Positions 50,716-60,088 are shown, counted from the stretch's first letter. The stretch is 64,000 nt of DNA from Flavobacteriaceae bacterium UBA4166 (GCA_002379985.1 DFVG01000029.1:25418-89417); one strand, 5' to 3'. Translations and numbers: made by a program. The notes: generated by a model not told the origin, from the letters alone.

Positions 50716-51447
50716 ATGAGATCTATAAAAACCCTATTCACGACAATCCTCGGTTGTCTTTTGGTGCTATGTGTTGCGTGTTCACAGGAAAATACAAGCA
50801 GCCAAGGTAAACCTTCGAACACCGACAATGAAAATGCGCTTGCTTTCCGATACGTGGCATTGGGAGATAGTTACACCTACGGACAAGGAGTTTGTAGTAA
50901 TTGTGGATTTCCCCGTCAGTTATTAGATTCTATTAATGAAGAACCTGATTACAATGGAAGCCTGTATAGTATTGCCCAAACGGGTTGGACAACCACCGAT
51001 TTACTTAGAGCAATTGAAAGATCAGATCCCTCTGCAGATGCAGATATCGTAACGCTTTTAATTGGAGTCAACAACCAATATCAAGGTCGGCCCTTTTCGG
51101 TATATGAGGAAGAATTTCCACGTTTGCTAGACGAGGCAATTACTTTAGCCAGAGGAGAGGCATCAAATGTTATTGTGATTTCAATCCCGGATTATGTTTA
51201 TACTCCTTTCGGGCAAACACTTTCAAATAAAGAAGCAGTCTCTCAAGAGATCGATCAATACAATCAATTTGCCTTACAAACAGCTGCGGCGCGTGGAGTC
51301 ACCTATCTGAACATCACAGATATCACACGAAGAGGGGTTGAAGAACCCGACTTAGTTTCCGGCGACGGATTGCATCCTTCTCGTAAAGCGTACCGCTTAT
51401 TTGTTGAGAGAATTTATTTAAATGCACTAGGAATTTTAGTGGATTAG
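50716..51447 (+). CDS. SGNH/GDSL hydrolase lipoprotein
   Basis: 243 residues. The N-terminus is a lipoprotein signal (TILGCLLVLCVACSQ). Block I is ALGDSYTYGQG near residue 49, with the Ser nucleophile, the Gly/Asn block is IGVNNQY near 116, and block V is DGLHPSRKAY near 215, with the catalytic His. It is an esterase or acetylhydrolase, probably in the periplasm or outer membrane, acting on an unknown ester. Its last 4 bases overlap the convergent ferredoxin gene. Confidence 0.85.
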   Translation: MRSIKTLFTTILGCLLVLCVACSQENTSSQGKPSNTDNENALAFRYVALGDSYTYGQGVCSNCGFPRQLLDSINEEPDYNGSLYSIAQTGWTTTDLLRAIERSDPSADADIVTLLIGVNNQYQGRPFSVYEEEFPRLLDEAITLARGEASNVIVISIPDYVYTPFGQTLSNKEAVSQEIDQYNQFALQTAAARGVTYLNITDITRRGVEEPDLVSGDGLHPSRKAYRLFVERIYLNALGILVD

Positions 51448-51773
51448 CTTTCCGGCGCTAGTTCAATGGTGAGCCCATTAAGAGCGTCGTGAATATGAAG
51501 CTGGCAGCCCAAGCGACTATTCTCTTGTACGTGAAAGGCCTCTGCCAACATCGCATCTTCATCATAGCTCATTTCCGGAAGTTCATGATCGCTCAATACG
51601 TAACATTGACAAGAAGCACACATCGCCATGCCACCACAGATACCGATGGTACCTTCTGGAGCTAATTCATAAGAACGAACCAACTCCATGACATTCATAT
51701 TCATATCGGTAGGGGCATCCACCGTATGATGTTGACCTTGCCGGTCTATAATCGTGACTTTGATGTCCTGCAT
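51444..51773 (-). CDS. 2Fe-2S ferredoxin
   Basis: 109 residues. The 2Fe-2S ligands are CGGMAMCASCQC near residues 45-56 and the last Cys in RLGCQLHI near 93. It resembles adrenodoxin-type (ISC) ferredoxins. It carries electrons from the adjacent flavoprotein reductase, whose gene ends at 51773 and shares the base at 51773 with this start codon (1-base overlap, ATTAATTAA region). The pair probably serves Fe-S assembly or an oxygenase. Confidence 0.9.
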   Translation of the reverse strand: MQDIKVTIIDRQGQHHTVDAPTDMNMNVMELVRSYELAPEGTIGICGGMAMCASCQCYVLSDHELPEMSYDEDAMLAEAFHVQENSRLGCQLHIHDALNGLTIELAPES

Positions 51774-52825
51774 TAATTAATCGCTTTAACCACGGCTTTC
51801 GGTGCCTCTTTTTTTGTGCCGTCAAAACCTTCTACTCCGCCTACCGTCGTATACTTCATTACATAACGTCTATCAGGGAAAATGCGCTGGTATGCGCTTT
51901 GACACATGAGTGTTGCCTCATGAAAGCCACAAAGGATCAATTTGAGTTTTCCGGGATAGGTATTTACATCGCCAATCGCGTAGATTCCGGGAATGTTTGT
52001 TTGATAATCTAACGTATTATCCACCTTAATAGCATTCTTTTCAATTTCAAGGCCCCAATCGGCAATAGGCCCTAACTTAGGTGCCAGTCCAAAAAGCGGC
52101 ACAAAATGATCGCAATCGTGATTAGAAACTTCCGCACCGCGTTTTATCGAGACCCCTTCTACACGGCCTTCTCCAAAGACGTCAACGACCTCGGCTGGAG
52201 TGATCAAATTAATTTTACCTTGATCCTTAAGGTCTTGTACTTTTTCTACACTGTCTAACGCTCCGCGGAATTCATTACGGCGGTGTACCAAGGTGACGCT
52301 TTTGGCCACATCTGCTAAAAAAATCGACCAATCCAAAGCTGAATCACCTCCCCCAGCAATCACCACTTTTTTATCACGGTACATCTCGGGTTCTCGAATC
52401 ATATACTCTACTCCGCGATCTTCGTAATCTTTTAATGATGTAATAGGGGGTTTTCTGGGCTCGAAACTACCCAAACCTCCGGCAATCGCCACCACAGGCG
52501 CTTGGTGTCGCGTTCCTTTATTGGTGGTGACAATAAACGAGCCATCCTCCTGTTTTTCGATGGTTTCAGCGCGTTCCCCTAAGGTAAATCCCGGTTGAAA
52601 CGGTTCAATTTGTTTCATTAGGTTCTTTACCAAATCTCCGGCAAGTACTTCAGGAAAGGCGGGGATGTCATAAATTGGTTTTTTGGGGTAGATCTCAGCG
52701 CATTGTCCTCCCGGCTGCGGCAAGGCATCGATGAGATGGCATTTCAACTTCAACAATCCAGCTTCAAAAACGGTGAAAAGCCCCGTAGGGCCAGCACCAA
52801 TAATAAGTATATCTGTGGTAATCAT
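51773..52825 (-). CDS. ferredoxin-NADP reductase-like flavoprotein
   Basis: 350 residues from the ATG at 52825 (MITTDILIIGAGPTGLF). A start at 52867 would add 14 unrelated residues. FAD-binding GAGPTG is near residue 10, and NAD(P)-binding GGGDSALDWSIFLA is near 155. The C-terminal NIPGIYAIGDVNTYPGK is the second FAD-contact motif. This is the thioredoxin-reductase-like type of FNR, but the CxxC active site is absent. It likely reduces the ferredoxin encoded next to it. Confidence 0.85.
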   Translation of the reverse strand: MITTDILIIGAGPTGLFTVFEAGLLKLKCHLIDALPQPGGQCAEIYPKKPIYDIPAFPEVLAGDLVKNLMKQIEPFQPGFTLGERAETIEKQEDGSFIVTTNKGTRHQAPVVAIAGGLGSFEPRKPPITSLKDYEDRGVEYMIREPEMYRDKKVVIAGGGDSALDWSIFLADVAKSVTLVHRRNEFRGALDSVEKVQDLKDQGKINLITPAEVVDVFGEGRVEGVSIKRGAEVSNHDCDHFVPLFGLAPKLGPIADWGLEIEKNAIKVDNTLDYQTNIPGIYAIGDVNTYPGKLKLILCGFHEATLMCQSAYQRIFPDRRYVMKYTTVGGVEGFDGTKKEAPKAVVKAIN

Positions 52826-52901
52826 GAATTTTTCTGTGTAATTTCTAGCAACATGCAAGCGCGACAATACCTTGCCCGGATCGACATTCGTACATCAATC
52901 A

Positions 52902-53144
52902 CTACACTTCGACGTTGATTACTTGCTCAATTTGTGGCGCGTGTTTTTTGATCGTCATTTCAACACCGCTCTTTAGGGTCATTTGGTTTACACTGCAACC
53001 TACACATGCTCCTTCCAACTGAACCCGAACTACCGTTCCGTTATCAATAGAAAGCAGAGAGATATCTCCTCCGTCGCTTTGCAAGAAGGGTCGAATCTCC
53101 TCTAAAGCGATCTGCACTTTCTGTTCTAATTCGTTGTCTGTCAT
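52902..53144 (-). CDS. NifU-like Fe-S scaffold domain protein
   Basis: 80 residues. The NifU C-terminal-domain pattern is complete: PFLQSDGGDISLLSID near residue 18 and GACVGCSVNQMTLKSG near 50, whose CxxC binds an Fe-S cluster. Short, free-standing forms act as carriers for cluster insertion. It starts 1 base after the Mrp stop on the same strand, so the two are coupled. Confidence 0.9.
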   Translation of the reverse strand: MTDNELEQKVQIALEEIRPFLQSDGGDISLLSIDNGTVVRVQLEGACVGCSVNQMTLKSGVEMTIKKHAPQIEQVINVEV

Positions 53145-53145
53145 A

Positions 53146-54282
53146 TTATTTTTTTACCGCACTACAACCAGCCATTGTAGTAATTTTAATTGCTTCCGTT
53201 GGGGGAAGATCTTCGTTTCTGCGAACGGTTTCCTCAACAACGCGTTTTGTAACGTCCTCAAAGGCTTCCTCTGTGGTAGTGGCAGTTTGTAAGGCCGCCG
53301 GCCGTCCCACATCTCCAGCTTCACGAATGCTTTGCACCAAAGGAATCTCTCCCAAATAAGGAATGTCAAGATCTTCCGAAAGGTTTTTAGCTCCTCCTTT
53401 TCCGAAGATAAAATATTTATTCTCAGGCAATTCTTCCGGAGAAAAATACGCCATATTTTCAACGACACCAAGCACCGGTACCTGAATACTTTCCTGACGG
53501 AACATTGCCACCCCTTTTCGCGCATCTGCCAGTGCTACCGTTTGCGGCGTACTAACAATAACCGCACCGGTGATAGGTAAAGACTGCATAATACTTAAAT
53601 GAATATCGCCTGTACCGGGAGGCAAGTCTACCAGCATGAAATCAAGTTCTCCCCAATCGGCATCAAAAATCAACTGATTGAGGGCCTTAGCCGCCATCGG
53701 TCCGCGCCAAATTACGGCTTGATTGGGCTGTGTAAAAAATCCTATTGACAATATTTTGACGCCGTAGTTTTCAATGGGCTTCATCTTACTTTTTCCGTTG
53801 ACCGTAACAGAAAGGGGGCGCTCTGTAAATACATCGAACATCATAGGGATAGAAGGACCGTAGATATCAGCATCTAATATCCCCACCTTGAAGCCCATCT
53901 TAGACAAGGTGACTGCCAGGTTGGCTGTGACGGTAGATTTTCCCACACCACCCTTTCCGGAAGCGACCGCCACGATGTTCTTAATTCCGGGAATAGGTTT
54001 TCCTTTGATCAAATTTGCCGGCTTCTTTTCAGGTGCTTCTACTTTGATGTTCACCTCCACTTGAGCCTCTTTTGAAATTCGCTCTTGAATGGTTTTCTTT
54101 ATGTCGGCTTCAGCTCTTTTCTTAATGTGCATTGCCGGAGTGCTTAAGACCACATCTACTATGATCTCGTCGGCAAATGTGACCACATTCTTAATGGCAC
54201 CACTTTCCACCATGTTCTTTCCTTCTCCCGCTACCGAAATAGTTGCTAATGCATCAAGGATTTCTTGCTTCTTAAACTTCAT
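53146..54282 (-). CDS. Mrp/NBP35-like Fe-S ATPase
   Basis: 378 residues. The N-terminal 95 residues are a DUF59/MIP18-like domain. Then comes the deviant Walker A ASGKGGVGKST near residue 110 and DADIYGPSIPMMF near 137, typical of the Mrp/NBP35 ATPases. The second CxxC seen in eukaryotic NBP35 is not visible; only one Cys remains near the end (MAGCSAVKK). It loads or transfers Fe-S clusters with ATP. It lies just before nifU. Confidence 0.9.
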   Translation of the reverse strand: MKFKKQEILDALATISVAGEGKNMVESGAIKNVVTFADEIIVDVVLSTPAMHIKKRAEADIKKTIQERISKEAQVEVNIKVEAPEKKPANLIKGKPIPGIKNIVAVASGKGGVGKSTVTANLAVTLSKMGFKVGILDADIYGPSIPMMFDVFTERPLSVTVNGKSKMKPIENYGVKILSIGFFTQPNQAVIWRGPMAAKALNQLIFDADWGELDFMLVDLPPGTGDIHLSIMQSLPITGAVIVSTPQTVALADARKGVAMFRQESIQVPVLGVVENMAYFSPEELPENKYFIFGKGGAKNLSEDLDIPYLGEIPLVQSIREAGDVGRPAALQTATTTEEAFEDVTKRVVEETVRRNEDLPPTEAIKITTMAGCSAVKK

Positions 54283-54317
54283 AAATCACTGCCAAAATTT
54301 AGATTCATTCTAAAGTG

Positions 54318-54325
54318 CAAATATA
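54318..54325 (-). promoter_or_regulatory. -7 box of the Mrp-NifU operon
   Basis: Plus-strand CAAATATA reads TATATTTG on the minus strand, 36 bases before the Mrp ATG. No -33 TTG was found at normal spacing. Confidence 0.5.
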
Positions 54326-54401
54326 ACGGTTAATCTTCGGATTACGAAGCTACTCTATCGAAATGATAGATGCCTCGATCAAGCGGTCTGATCAAAAAAA
54401 T

Positions 54402-54746
54402 TTAATACATTCCGGGAGGTAGTTCTTTCATTGGATCCCAAAAAAGGCTTTCAAAATCAGTGACCTTATTTTCTACCACGGTAACTCCTTCACTTTCCAG
54501 TAACTGTTGCATCAAATTGGTGCCGTCAAAATAGTGTTTTCCTGTTAACAGGCCGTTTCGGTTCACCACTCGATGTGCCGGCACGTCTTCTTCTGTTCCG
54601 CTGGCATTCATAGCCCAACCCACCATACGCGCACTTCCTGCTTGTCCCAAATATTTTGCAATAGCTCCATAATTGGTAACTCTTCCGTGGGGGATTTTTC
54701 TTGCTACGTCATATACGCGCTGAAAAAAAGACGGTTCTTGTTTCAT
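54402..54746 (-). CDS. alkyltransferase-like (ATL) protein
   Basis: 114 residues of the MGMT DNA-binding domain: FFQRVYDVARKIPHGRVTNY near residue 7, YLGQAGSARMVGWAMN near 32. The alkyl-acceptor site reads PAHRVVN, with Ala where active MGMT has Cys (PCHRV). This makes it an ATL protein, which binds O6-alkylguanine and passes the lesion to nucleotide excision repair. It overlaps the LysE-like gene start by 4 bases (ATGA), so the two are coupled. Confidence 0.9.
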   Translation of the reverse strand: MKQEPSFFQRVYDVARKIPHGRVTNYGAIAKYLGQAGSARMVGWAMNASGTEEDVPAHRVVNRNGLLTGKHYFDGTNLMQQLLESEGVTVVENKVTDFESLFWDPMKELPPGMY

Positions 54747-55363
54747 CCAAAAATTTTAAATGCGGTAATCACAGATATAATTGCCGTGATCGCTCCGATA
54801 ATATAATTCATATTAACACCAAGACGCGATTGGTCCTCTTTCTTGCGGAAGAATTGAACATATAGAATTAACATGGCAAAAGTTCCTATTCCTGATGCCA
54901 AAACAGTAGCCCATAAGGCGGGTTGCTGAAAAGTAAACCAGCCGAATCCAGCAAAAGTAATGCTGATGTAAACCCAATACGGAAGCGGAAGCAAATTAAG
55001 AGCTCCTAAGAACATTCCGTTGAAAAACCGATTGGTCTTCGAACGCTGAAAGCCTTCCGGAACCGGCCGCCGTGTGTCTTTTGCGATCAAGAAAAAATAC
55101 AAAGTGATACAGATGAAGATACCCAATGCTACTTCCTGCAATCGGTCTACGTATTCAGGATGACGGTCTAACAAACGGGCAAAAAGCAACGCAACATACG
55201 TTTGAATACAGACGGTTACACAAACCCCAATAGAAAATAGAACGCCCTTTTTTCGGCCTTCTTTCATGCTGATCTTAGCCGCAGACATATTAAGCAAGCC
55301 CGGAGGAATCACTCCCACGAATGCCGCAAGAAAACCAATGATAAAATTGAGTAATACCGACAT
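54743..55363 (-). CDS. LysE family transporter
   Basis: 206 residues. The N-terminus is a LysE signature (FIIGFLAAFVGVIPPGLLNM), and helices appear at about 5-25, 40-62, 70-92, 110-130, 138-165 and 180-200. It probably exports an amino acid or other small molecule through the inner membrane. The stop overlaps the ATL start by four bases. A -7 box lies at 55387-55394. Confidence 0.85.
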   Translation of the reverse strand: MSVLLNFIIGFLAAFVGVIPPGLLNMSAAKISMKEGRKKGVLFSIGVCVTVCIQTYVALLFARLLDRHPEYVDRLQEVALGIFICITLYFFLIAKDTRRPVPEGFQRSKTNRFFNGMFLGALNLLPLPYWVYISITFAGFGWFTFQQPALWATVLASGIGTFAMLILYVQFFRKKEDQSRLGVNMNYIIGAITAIISVITAFKIFG

Positions 55364-55386
55364 GAATGTGTCTTACAGGGTCTTCA

Positions 55387-55394
55387 CAAATGTA
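55387..55394 (-). promoter_or_regulatory. -7 box of the LysE-ATL pair
   Basis: Plus-strand CAAATGTA reads TACATTTG on the minus strand, 24 bases before the ATG at 55363. It matches TAnnTTTG. Confidence 0.55.
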
Positions 55395-55395
55395 C

Positions 55396-56070
55396 TTATT
55401 TGAAGCGAAACCGAAGATACGTAATTTTTTTACCCTCCTCTAAGTACTGCTGTTCATAGAACGTTTGGATACTCGTCACTTCTTTTGGAGCATGTGGATT
55501 GCCGTACACATCATGATGGGCATATTCAATATCTAGTTCTTTTCCTTGCAACAACCCCAAGGTATAGCCATGCATAAATTCACTGTCGGTTTTAAGATGT
55601 ACGGCCCCTTCCGGTTTTAGGATGTGTTTGTATTTCGACAAAAATTCGGGGTTTGTTAGTCGGTGTTTCGTACGCTTGTACTTAATCTGTGGATCAGGAA
55701 AGGTGATCCATATTTCGCTCACTTCATTTTCCGCAAACAAATGATCGATCAACTCAATCTGCGTACGTAAAAACCCGACATTTTTCAGGTTATCTTCCAG
55801 TGCTGTTTTCGCACCTCGCCACATGCGCGCACCTTTAATATCGATCCCTAAAAAATTCTTTTCAGGATACGCTTTGGCCAAATTAACGCTGTATTCACCT
55901 TTTCCGCAGCCTAATTCTAACACGATGGGCTGGTCGTTTTTAAAGAATTGTGCGCCCCAATTTCCTTTTAAGCCGAAGGCATCTTCAAAAACCTCCTCCC
56001 GTGTTGGTTGGATCACATTTTCGAAGGTTTCATTCTCACGAAATCGTTTCAATTTGTTTTTACTTCCCAC
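55396..56070 (-). CDS. trmB: tRNA (guanine-N7)-methyltransferase
   Basis: 224 residues with a GTG start at 56070 (MGSKNKLKRFRENETF). The family motif is visible: ELGCGKGEYSVNLAKAYPEKNFLGID near residue 54 in two short parts, EIWITFPDPQIKYKRTKHRL near 118. It methylates G46 in the tRNA variable loop with SAM. It lies upstream of the LysE gene, on the same strand, 32 bases away. Confidence 0.95.
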   Translation of the reverse strand: MGSKNKLKRFRENETFENVIQPTREEVFEDAFGLKGNWGAQFFKNDQPIVLELGCGKGEYSVNLAKAYPEKNFLGIDIKGARMWRGAKTALEDNLKNVGFLRTQIELIDHLFAENEVSEIWITFPDPQIKYKRTKHRLTNPEFLSKYKHILKPEGAVHLKTDSEFMHGYTLGLLQGKELDIEYAHHDVYGNPHAPKEVTSIQTFYEQQYLEEGKKITYLRFRFK

Positions 56071-56134
56071 AGAAATAATATGTCATTAAAATTTAGGTAA
56101 AAGTAAGGAAATATTCCAGCGTCCCTAGTTTGCG

Positions 56135-56142
56135 TACCTTTG
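56135..56142 (+). promoter_or_regulatory. -7 box (TACCTTTG) before the MurG-like gene
   Basis: TACCTTTG matches TAnnTTTG. Expected start near 56149, 28 bases before the TTG start codon at 56177. The -33 element is weak. Confidence 0.45.
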
Positions 56143-56176
56143 TTTTTACCCAAAGCTTAGAACCTAACAAAAACCC

Positions 56177-57238
56177 TTGAATACACAAAAAACCATACTC
56201 GTTGCCCCTCTGTATTGGGGGCTTGGTCACGCCACGCGATGTATCCCTATTATCCGTGCCCTTTTGGAGCGCGATTACAATGTCATCTTAGCTTCCGATG
56301 GAGAAGCGTTAGCATTGCTTCGGAAAGAATTTCCTGAGTTACGAAGCATGGAGCTACCGGCCTATAATATTTCGTACACCAAGAAAGGAAGTTGGTTCAA
56401 GTTGAAAATGCTTCTGAAACTTCCGCATCTTCAGAAAACCATAAAAGCAGAGAAAAAGGCCATTAAAAAATTGGTGTCTTCCGAAGCGATCCACGGAATC
56501 ATTAGTGATAATAGAATGGGCGTTCGAGACAAAAGGGTGCCCTCTGTGTTCATTACGCATCAACTACAGGTTCTTTCCGGAAGCACCTCCTTTGCTACGA
56601 CGAAAATCCATCAGAAATACATTCGAAAATTTGATCATTGCTGGGTGCCCGATGCCGCCGGACCCTATAACTTAAGTGGAAAGTTAGGACATTTAACCAA
56701 TAACTCCTTTCCGGTTACTTATATGGGGCCGCTGAGTAGAATGAAAGCACAAAAGCGACCCAAGAAATACGACTACATTGCGGTACTTTCAGGGCCTGAA
56801 CCACAACGCACCTTGTTGGAAGAGAAGTTGATTGCGGCTTTTAAAGAGACCAACTTAAAACTCTTATTGGTACAAGGCAAAGTTGCTGAAGAACAGGCAT
56901 TACTTAAAAAGAACAATATTCGCGTGGTCAATTACTTGCAAACCGAAGCACTAGAAAAAGCCCTTAATGAAAGTGCGTGTGTCATCGCGCGCTCGGGCTA
57001 TACTACCATTATGGATCTTGCGGCTCTGCAGAAAGATGCCTTTCTTATTCCCACTCCCGGACAGTATGAACAAAAATATTTGGCGAAGCAGTTAAAGCAA
57101 AAAGGGATGATTCCTTCGTGTTCTCAAGAGAAGTTTTCGATTAAGAGGCTAGGTCAGGTTTGGGTTTACAAAGGATTTCACCAGCCTTTTGAGAGTCCGG
57201 ATTTCGATGCTTTATTTCGTTTTTTCGAGCGTAAATGA
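56177..57238 (+). CDS. MurG-like glycosyltransferase, probable TTG start
   Basis: 353 residues. The N-terminal ILVAPLYWGLGHATRCIPII is the GT-B/MurG-type nucleotide-sugar loop; the C-terminal CVIARSGYTTIMDLAALQKD and IPTPGQYEQKYLAKQL match the GT28-type donor site. It transfers a sugar, target unknown. No ATG precedes the conserved motif. The frame is closed by TAA at 56165-56167 just upstream, so TTG at 56177 is the only reasonable start. It overlaps the convergent histidine-kinase end by 27 bases. Confidence 0.8.
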   Translation: MNTQKTILVAPLYWGLGHATRCIPIIRALLERDYNVILASDGEALALLRKEFPELRSMELPAYNISYTKKGSWFKLKMLLKLPHLQKTIKAEKKAIKKLVSSEAIHGIISDNRMGVRDKRVPSVFITHQLQVLSGSTSFATTKIHQKYIRKFDHCWVPDAAGPYNLSGKLGHLTNNSFPVTYMGPLSRMKAQKRPKKYDYIAVLSGPEPQRTLLEEKLIAAFKETNLKLLLVQGKVAEEQALLKKNNIRVVNYLQTEALEKALNESACVIARSGYTTIMDLAALQKDAFLIPTPGQYEQKYLAKQLKQKGMIPSCSQEKFSIKRLGQVWVYKGFHQPFESPDFDALFRFFERK

Positions 57239-58258
57239 AAATTCTGAACCTACTTCAAACTGACTCTCCACGTAGATCTTTTCATTATGAGCTTCTACAA
57301 TATGCTTTACGATAGAAAGCCCCAAACCGCTGCCACCTACTTTTCTAGATCCGCTTTTGTCTACTCTAAAAAAACGTTCAAAAAGTCGCGGAATATGTTC
57401 TTCCTTGATCCCCTCACCGTTATCTGAAATTCGCACGATCACCTTATTTTTAATAAGATCTTCGATACTCACTTCTGTCGTTCCGCCATTGACGCCATAT
57501 TTAATAGAATTCTCCACCAAATTCGTGAGCACCTGTTGCATCCGCTCTCGATCTGCATTCACAAAAATACTGTCTTCATAATCTATGTCGAAAGTAAGAG
57601 AGATGTTCTTTTTAGCGGCTTTCATTTCTAAAAGATCGAACACATTTTGAACCAATTCGATGATATTAAAATCCTCTCGATTCAGGTGAAGACCGCCGGC
57701 CTCTAATTTGGTGATCATGTCCAAATCTTTGATGATATAGATGAGACGTTCTACCCCTTTATTGGCGCGTTGTAAATACTTTTTTCGAACAGATTTATCT
57801 TTATAAGCCCCCTCCAGAAGCGTTAGAATATAGCCTTGCACCGTAAACAAAGGTGTTTTCAGTTCGTGTGAAACATTCCCTATAAATTCTTTTCGGTAGT
57901 TCTCCCGAATTTTCAAGGTTTCGATCTCCAACTTTTTATTCTCTGCGAAACGCTCTACCTGTTTGGTAAGCGTTTCCATATCGGTAGTGATCTGTTGGGG
58001 TGAAAATGTGGTTGCATCCAGCAACTTCACATCGTTGTAAATTTTTTGGATACGCTTGTAGATAAAGCGTTCTACACGATTCTGGATGATAAAAAAGGAA
58101 AAGATATAACTAATGACGAAAAAAAGGAGTAACCACCAATACGACATCGAGCCTTCCATATAAAAAAAAACACCCATAATGAGTGTTAGGAAAAGCGTGA
58201 TATAGGTAGAGGTATAAGCAGCGAACTTATACGTTTTCTTAAAACTTTTTTTAGCCAT
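57212..58258 (-). CDS. PhoR-like sensor histidine kinase
   Basis: 348 residues. Two membrane helices lie at about 12-32 and 35-53. The H-box is NVSHELKTPLFTVQGYI near residue 133, N-box LVENSIKYG near 243, G1 DNGEGI near 277, and G2 GGSGLGLSIVKHI near 305. It lacks a large periplasmic sensor. It phosphorylates the response regulator encoded immediately upstream (RR stop then ATG with no gap), the pattern of a PhoB-PhoR-like pair. The signal is unknown. Confidence 0.9.
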   Translation of the reverse strand: MAKKSFKKTYKFAAYTSTYITLFLTLIMGVFFYMEGSMSYWWLLLFFVISYIFSFFIIQNRVERFIYKRIQKIYNDVKLLDATTFSPQQITTDMETLTKQVERFAENKKLEIETLKIRENYRKEFIGNVSHELKTPLFTVQGYILTLLEGAYKDKSVRKKYLQRANKGVERLIYIIKDLDMITKLEAGGLHLNREDFNIIELVQNVFDLLEMKAAKKNISLTFDIDYEDSIFVNADRERMQQVLTNLVENSIKYGVNGGTTEVSIEDLIKNKVIVRISDNGEGIKEEHIPRLFERFFRVDKSGSRKVGGSGLGLSIVKHIVEAHNEKIYVESQFEVGSEFSFTLEKTK

Positions 58259-58942
58259 TTACACTACAAACTTATAGCCTACTCCTTTCACGGTTTTAAA
58301 TCTGTCGTCGCCTAATTTTTCACGTAGCTTCCGAATGTGCACATCAATGGTTCTTCCACCAACTACGACTTCATTTCCCCAAACGCGATCTAAAATATCT
58401 TCGCGCTTAAAAACCTTACCGGGCTTAGAGGCCAATAAAGATAATAATTCAAATTCTTTTCGTGGCAACACCATTTCATCTTTTCCAACTACAATTTTGT
58501 ACTCTTCTCGATTGATGGTAAGATTTCCTAGTTTTATTTTGCTTTCTTGAGCATCACTCTCTTTAAAACGTCGTAACAACGCTTTTACTTTGCTCACCAG
58601 TACTTTGGGTTTTATGGGTTTTGTAATGTAATCATCGGCACCGGCATCGAAACCAGCTACCTGAGAATAATCTTCTCCGCGAGCGGTCAAGAAGGTAATA
58701 ACGGTTTCAGAAAGTTCTGGGACCTCTCGAATCTTTTCACAGGCTTCAATCCCATCCATTTCAGGCATCATTACATCTAGTATGATCAAATGCGGTTTGT
58801 GTTTTTTAGCTTTTGCGATCGCTTCCACTCCGTTGTCGGCAGTAATCACTTCGTATCCTTCCGAAGAGAGATTGTAACCTACAATTTCTAAAATATCCGG
58901 TTCATCATCTACCAATAATATTTTCGTGTCTTTTTTCTTCAT
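58259..58942 (-). CDS. OmpR/PhoB-like response regulator
   Basis: 227 residues. The receiver domain (1-120) has DDEPD at residue 11 and the phospho-Asp in LILDVMMPEMDG near residue 55. The winged-helix output domain is at residues about 130-227 (RTIDVHIRKLREKLG, then TVKGVGYKF). It is encoded directly before the histidine kinase on the same strand. The two form one two-component system. Confidence 0.95.
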   Translation of the reverse strand: MKKKDTKILLVDDEPDILEIVGYNLSSEGYEVITADNGVEAIAKAKKHKPHLIILDVMMPEMDGIEACEKIREVPELSETVITFLTARGEDYSQVAGFDAGADDYITKPIKPKVLVSKVKALLRRFKESDAQESKIKLGNLTINREEYKIVVGKDEMVLPRKEFELLSLLASKPGKVFKREDILDRVWGNEVVVGGRTIDVHIRKLREKLGDDRFKTVKGVGYKFVV

Positions 58943-59097
58943 AAGAGCTGGGCATTTATACGCCTCTAAAGATACTATATAAATCCCTATGGGATAAAAA
59001 GCATCTATTATTGTTAACGATTCGGTAACATACTAAGAGAACAGAAGCAAGTTGGTACGGTTATGGATGTTATGTTTACGTTAAAGACCGTATAATC

Positions 59098-59128
59098 TTG
59101 AAAATCGCACAAGTATTTTGTATTTTTG
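59098..59128 (+). promoter_or_regulatory. promoter of the T9SS protein
   Basis: TTG at 59098-59100 and TATTTTTG at 59121-59128, with 20 bases between. This is an almost exact match to the Bacteroidetes -33/-7 consensus. The expected start is near 59135, 21 bases before the ATG at 59156. Confidence 0.75.
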
Positions 59129-59155
59129 CGCTTTATCAAAACTAAAAATTATAGA

Positions 59156-60088
59156 ATGAAAAAAATTACTCTTTTAGCAGCCTTGTTCGTAAGTGTTGCT
59201 TCTTTTGCACAGTTCGCTGGTACCAGCTTTGAGGAGCCAGGACTTTTTGGTGTTCAGTATGTGGATACCGGGGATCCTAGCGTTGCCCACGACTTGGTAA
59301 ATAATACTGATGAGCCTTTCGTAGATTTCGCTGCAACAGGAAGTGAGATCGGATATGACGCAAGTTACGCTCCTTATGATACTCCAGATGTAGGTCTTAC
59401 TGATGGGGATTTTGTTGGAGTAACTGACTTCCAACCTACTGCTGATGATCCTTATACTGATGGAACACAAGGATACCAAATTAGTGATGTAGACGGAAAC
59501 TACACCCTAGAATTTGACGCAGTGGACCTTACCGGTACAACTGCAGCAACGGTTTCTATCGATTATTTCCTTGCGGAAACAGGTTATGAAGGTGACGGGA
59601 CACTAAACGAATCAGGTTCAGATCGTCTACGAATCTACGTTCGTGATCTTACCAACAGTACTGAAATTGATATTTTAAACACTACCGGTAGTGATATCAA
59701 CGATTTGAGTATTGAAGGAACATGGATTACTGGAACAGCTGTTGTATTGCCAAATACAGAAGTTCAATTGGTAATCGAAGCACGTACTAACGCTGGAGCG
59801 GAAGCATTCTTCTTCGATAATGTAGTAGTGGATGCTTCTTTCGGAATCAACGATCAAACTGCTAGCAATTTTGCGATCTATCCAAACCCTGCGACAGATA
59901 ACATCAACATCACTTCAAGTTTAAATGGTGATAAGATGGTTGCTATCTTCGACGTGTTAGGAAAGCAAGTTATGAACAGTGTTGTAACTGGTGAGCGCCT
60001 TAACATTGAAGCGTTGAACAGCGGAGTGTATATTGTAAAAATTACACAAGGCAATGTTTCTGAAACGCAAAAATTAGTGGTACGATAA
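59156..60088 (+). CDS. acidic T9SS-secreted protein
   Basis: 310 residues from the ATG at 59156 (MKKITLLAALFVSVASFAQ), a signal peptide. The body is very acidic and beta-rich (SFEEPGLFGVQYVDTGDPSV, FDAVDLTGTTAATVSIDYFL), like a carbohydrate-binding or jelly-roll domain. The C-terminal 75 residues are a type A T9SS sorting domain (FAIYPNPATDNINITS ... GVYIVKITQGN). It is probably surface-bound or secreted. A terminator lies at 60111-60140. A TTG at 59126 would add 10 residues but is less likely. Confidence 0.8.
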   Translation: MKKITLLAALFVSVASFAQFAGTSFEEPGLFGVQYVDTGDPSVAHDLVNNTDEPFVDFAATGSEIGYDASYAPYDTPDVGLTDGDFVGVTDFQPTADDPYTDGTQGYQISDVDGNYTLEFDAVDLTGTTAATVSIDYFLAETGYEGDGTLNESGSDRLRIYVRDLTNSTEIDILNTTGSDINDLSIEGTWITGTAVVLPNTEVQLVIEARTNAGAEAFFFDNVVVDASFGINDQTASNFAIYPNPATDNINITSSLNGDKMVAIFDVLGKQVMNSVVTGERLNIEALNSGVYIVKITQGNVSETQKLVVR

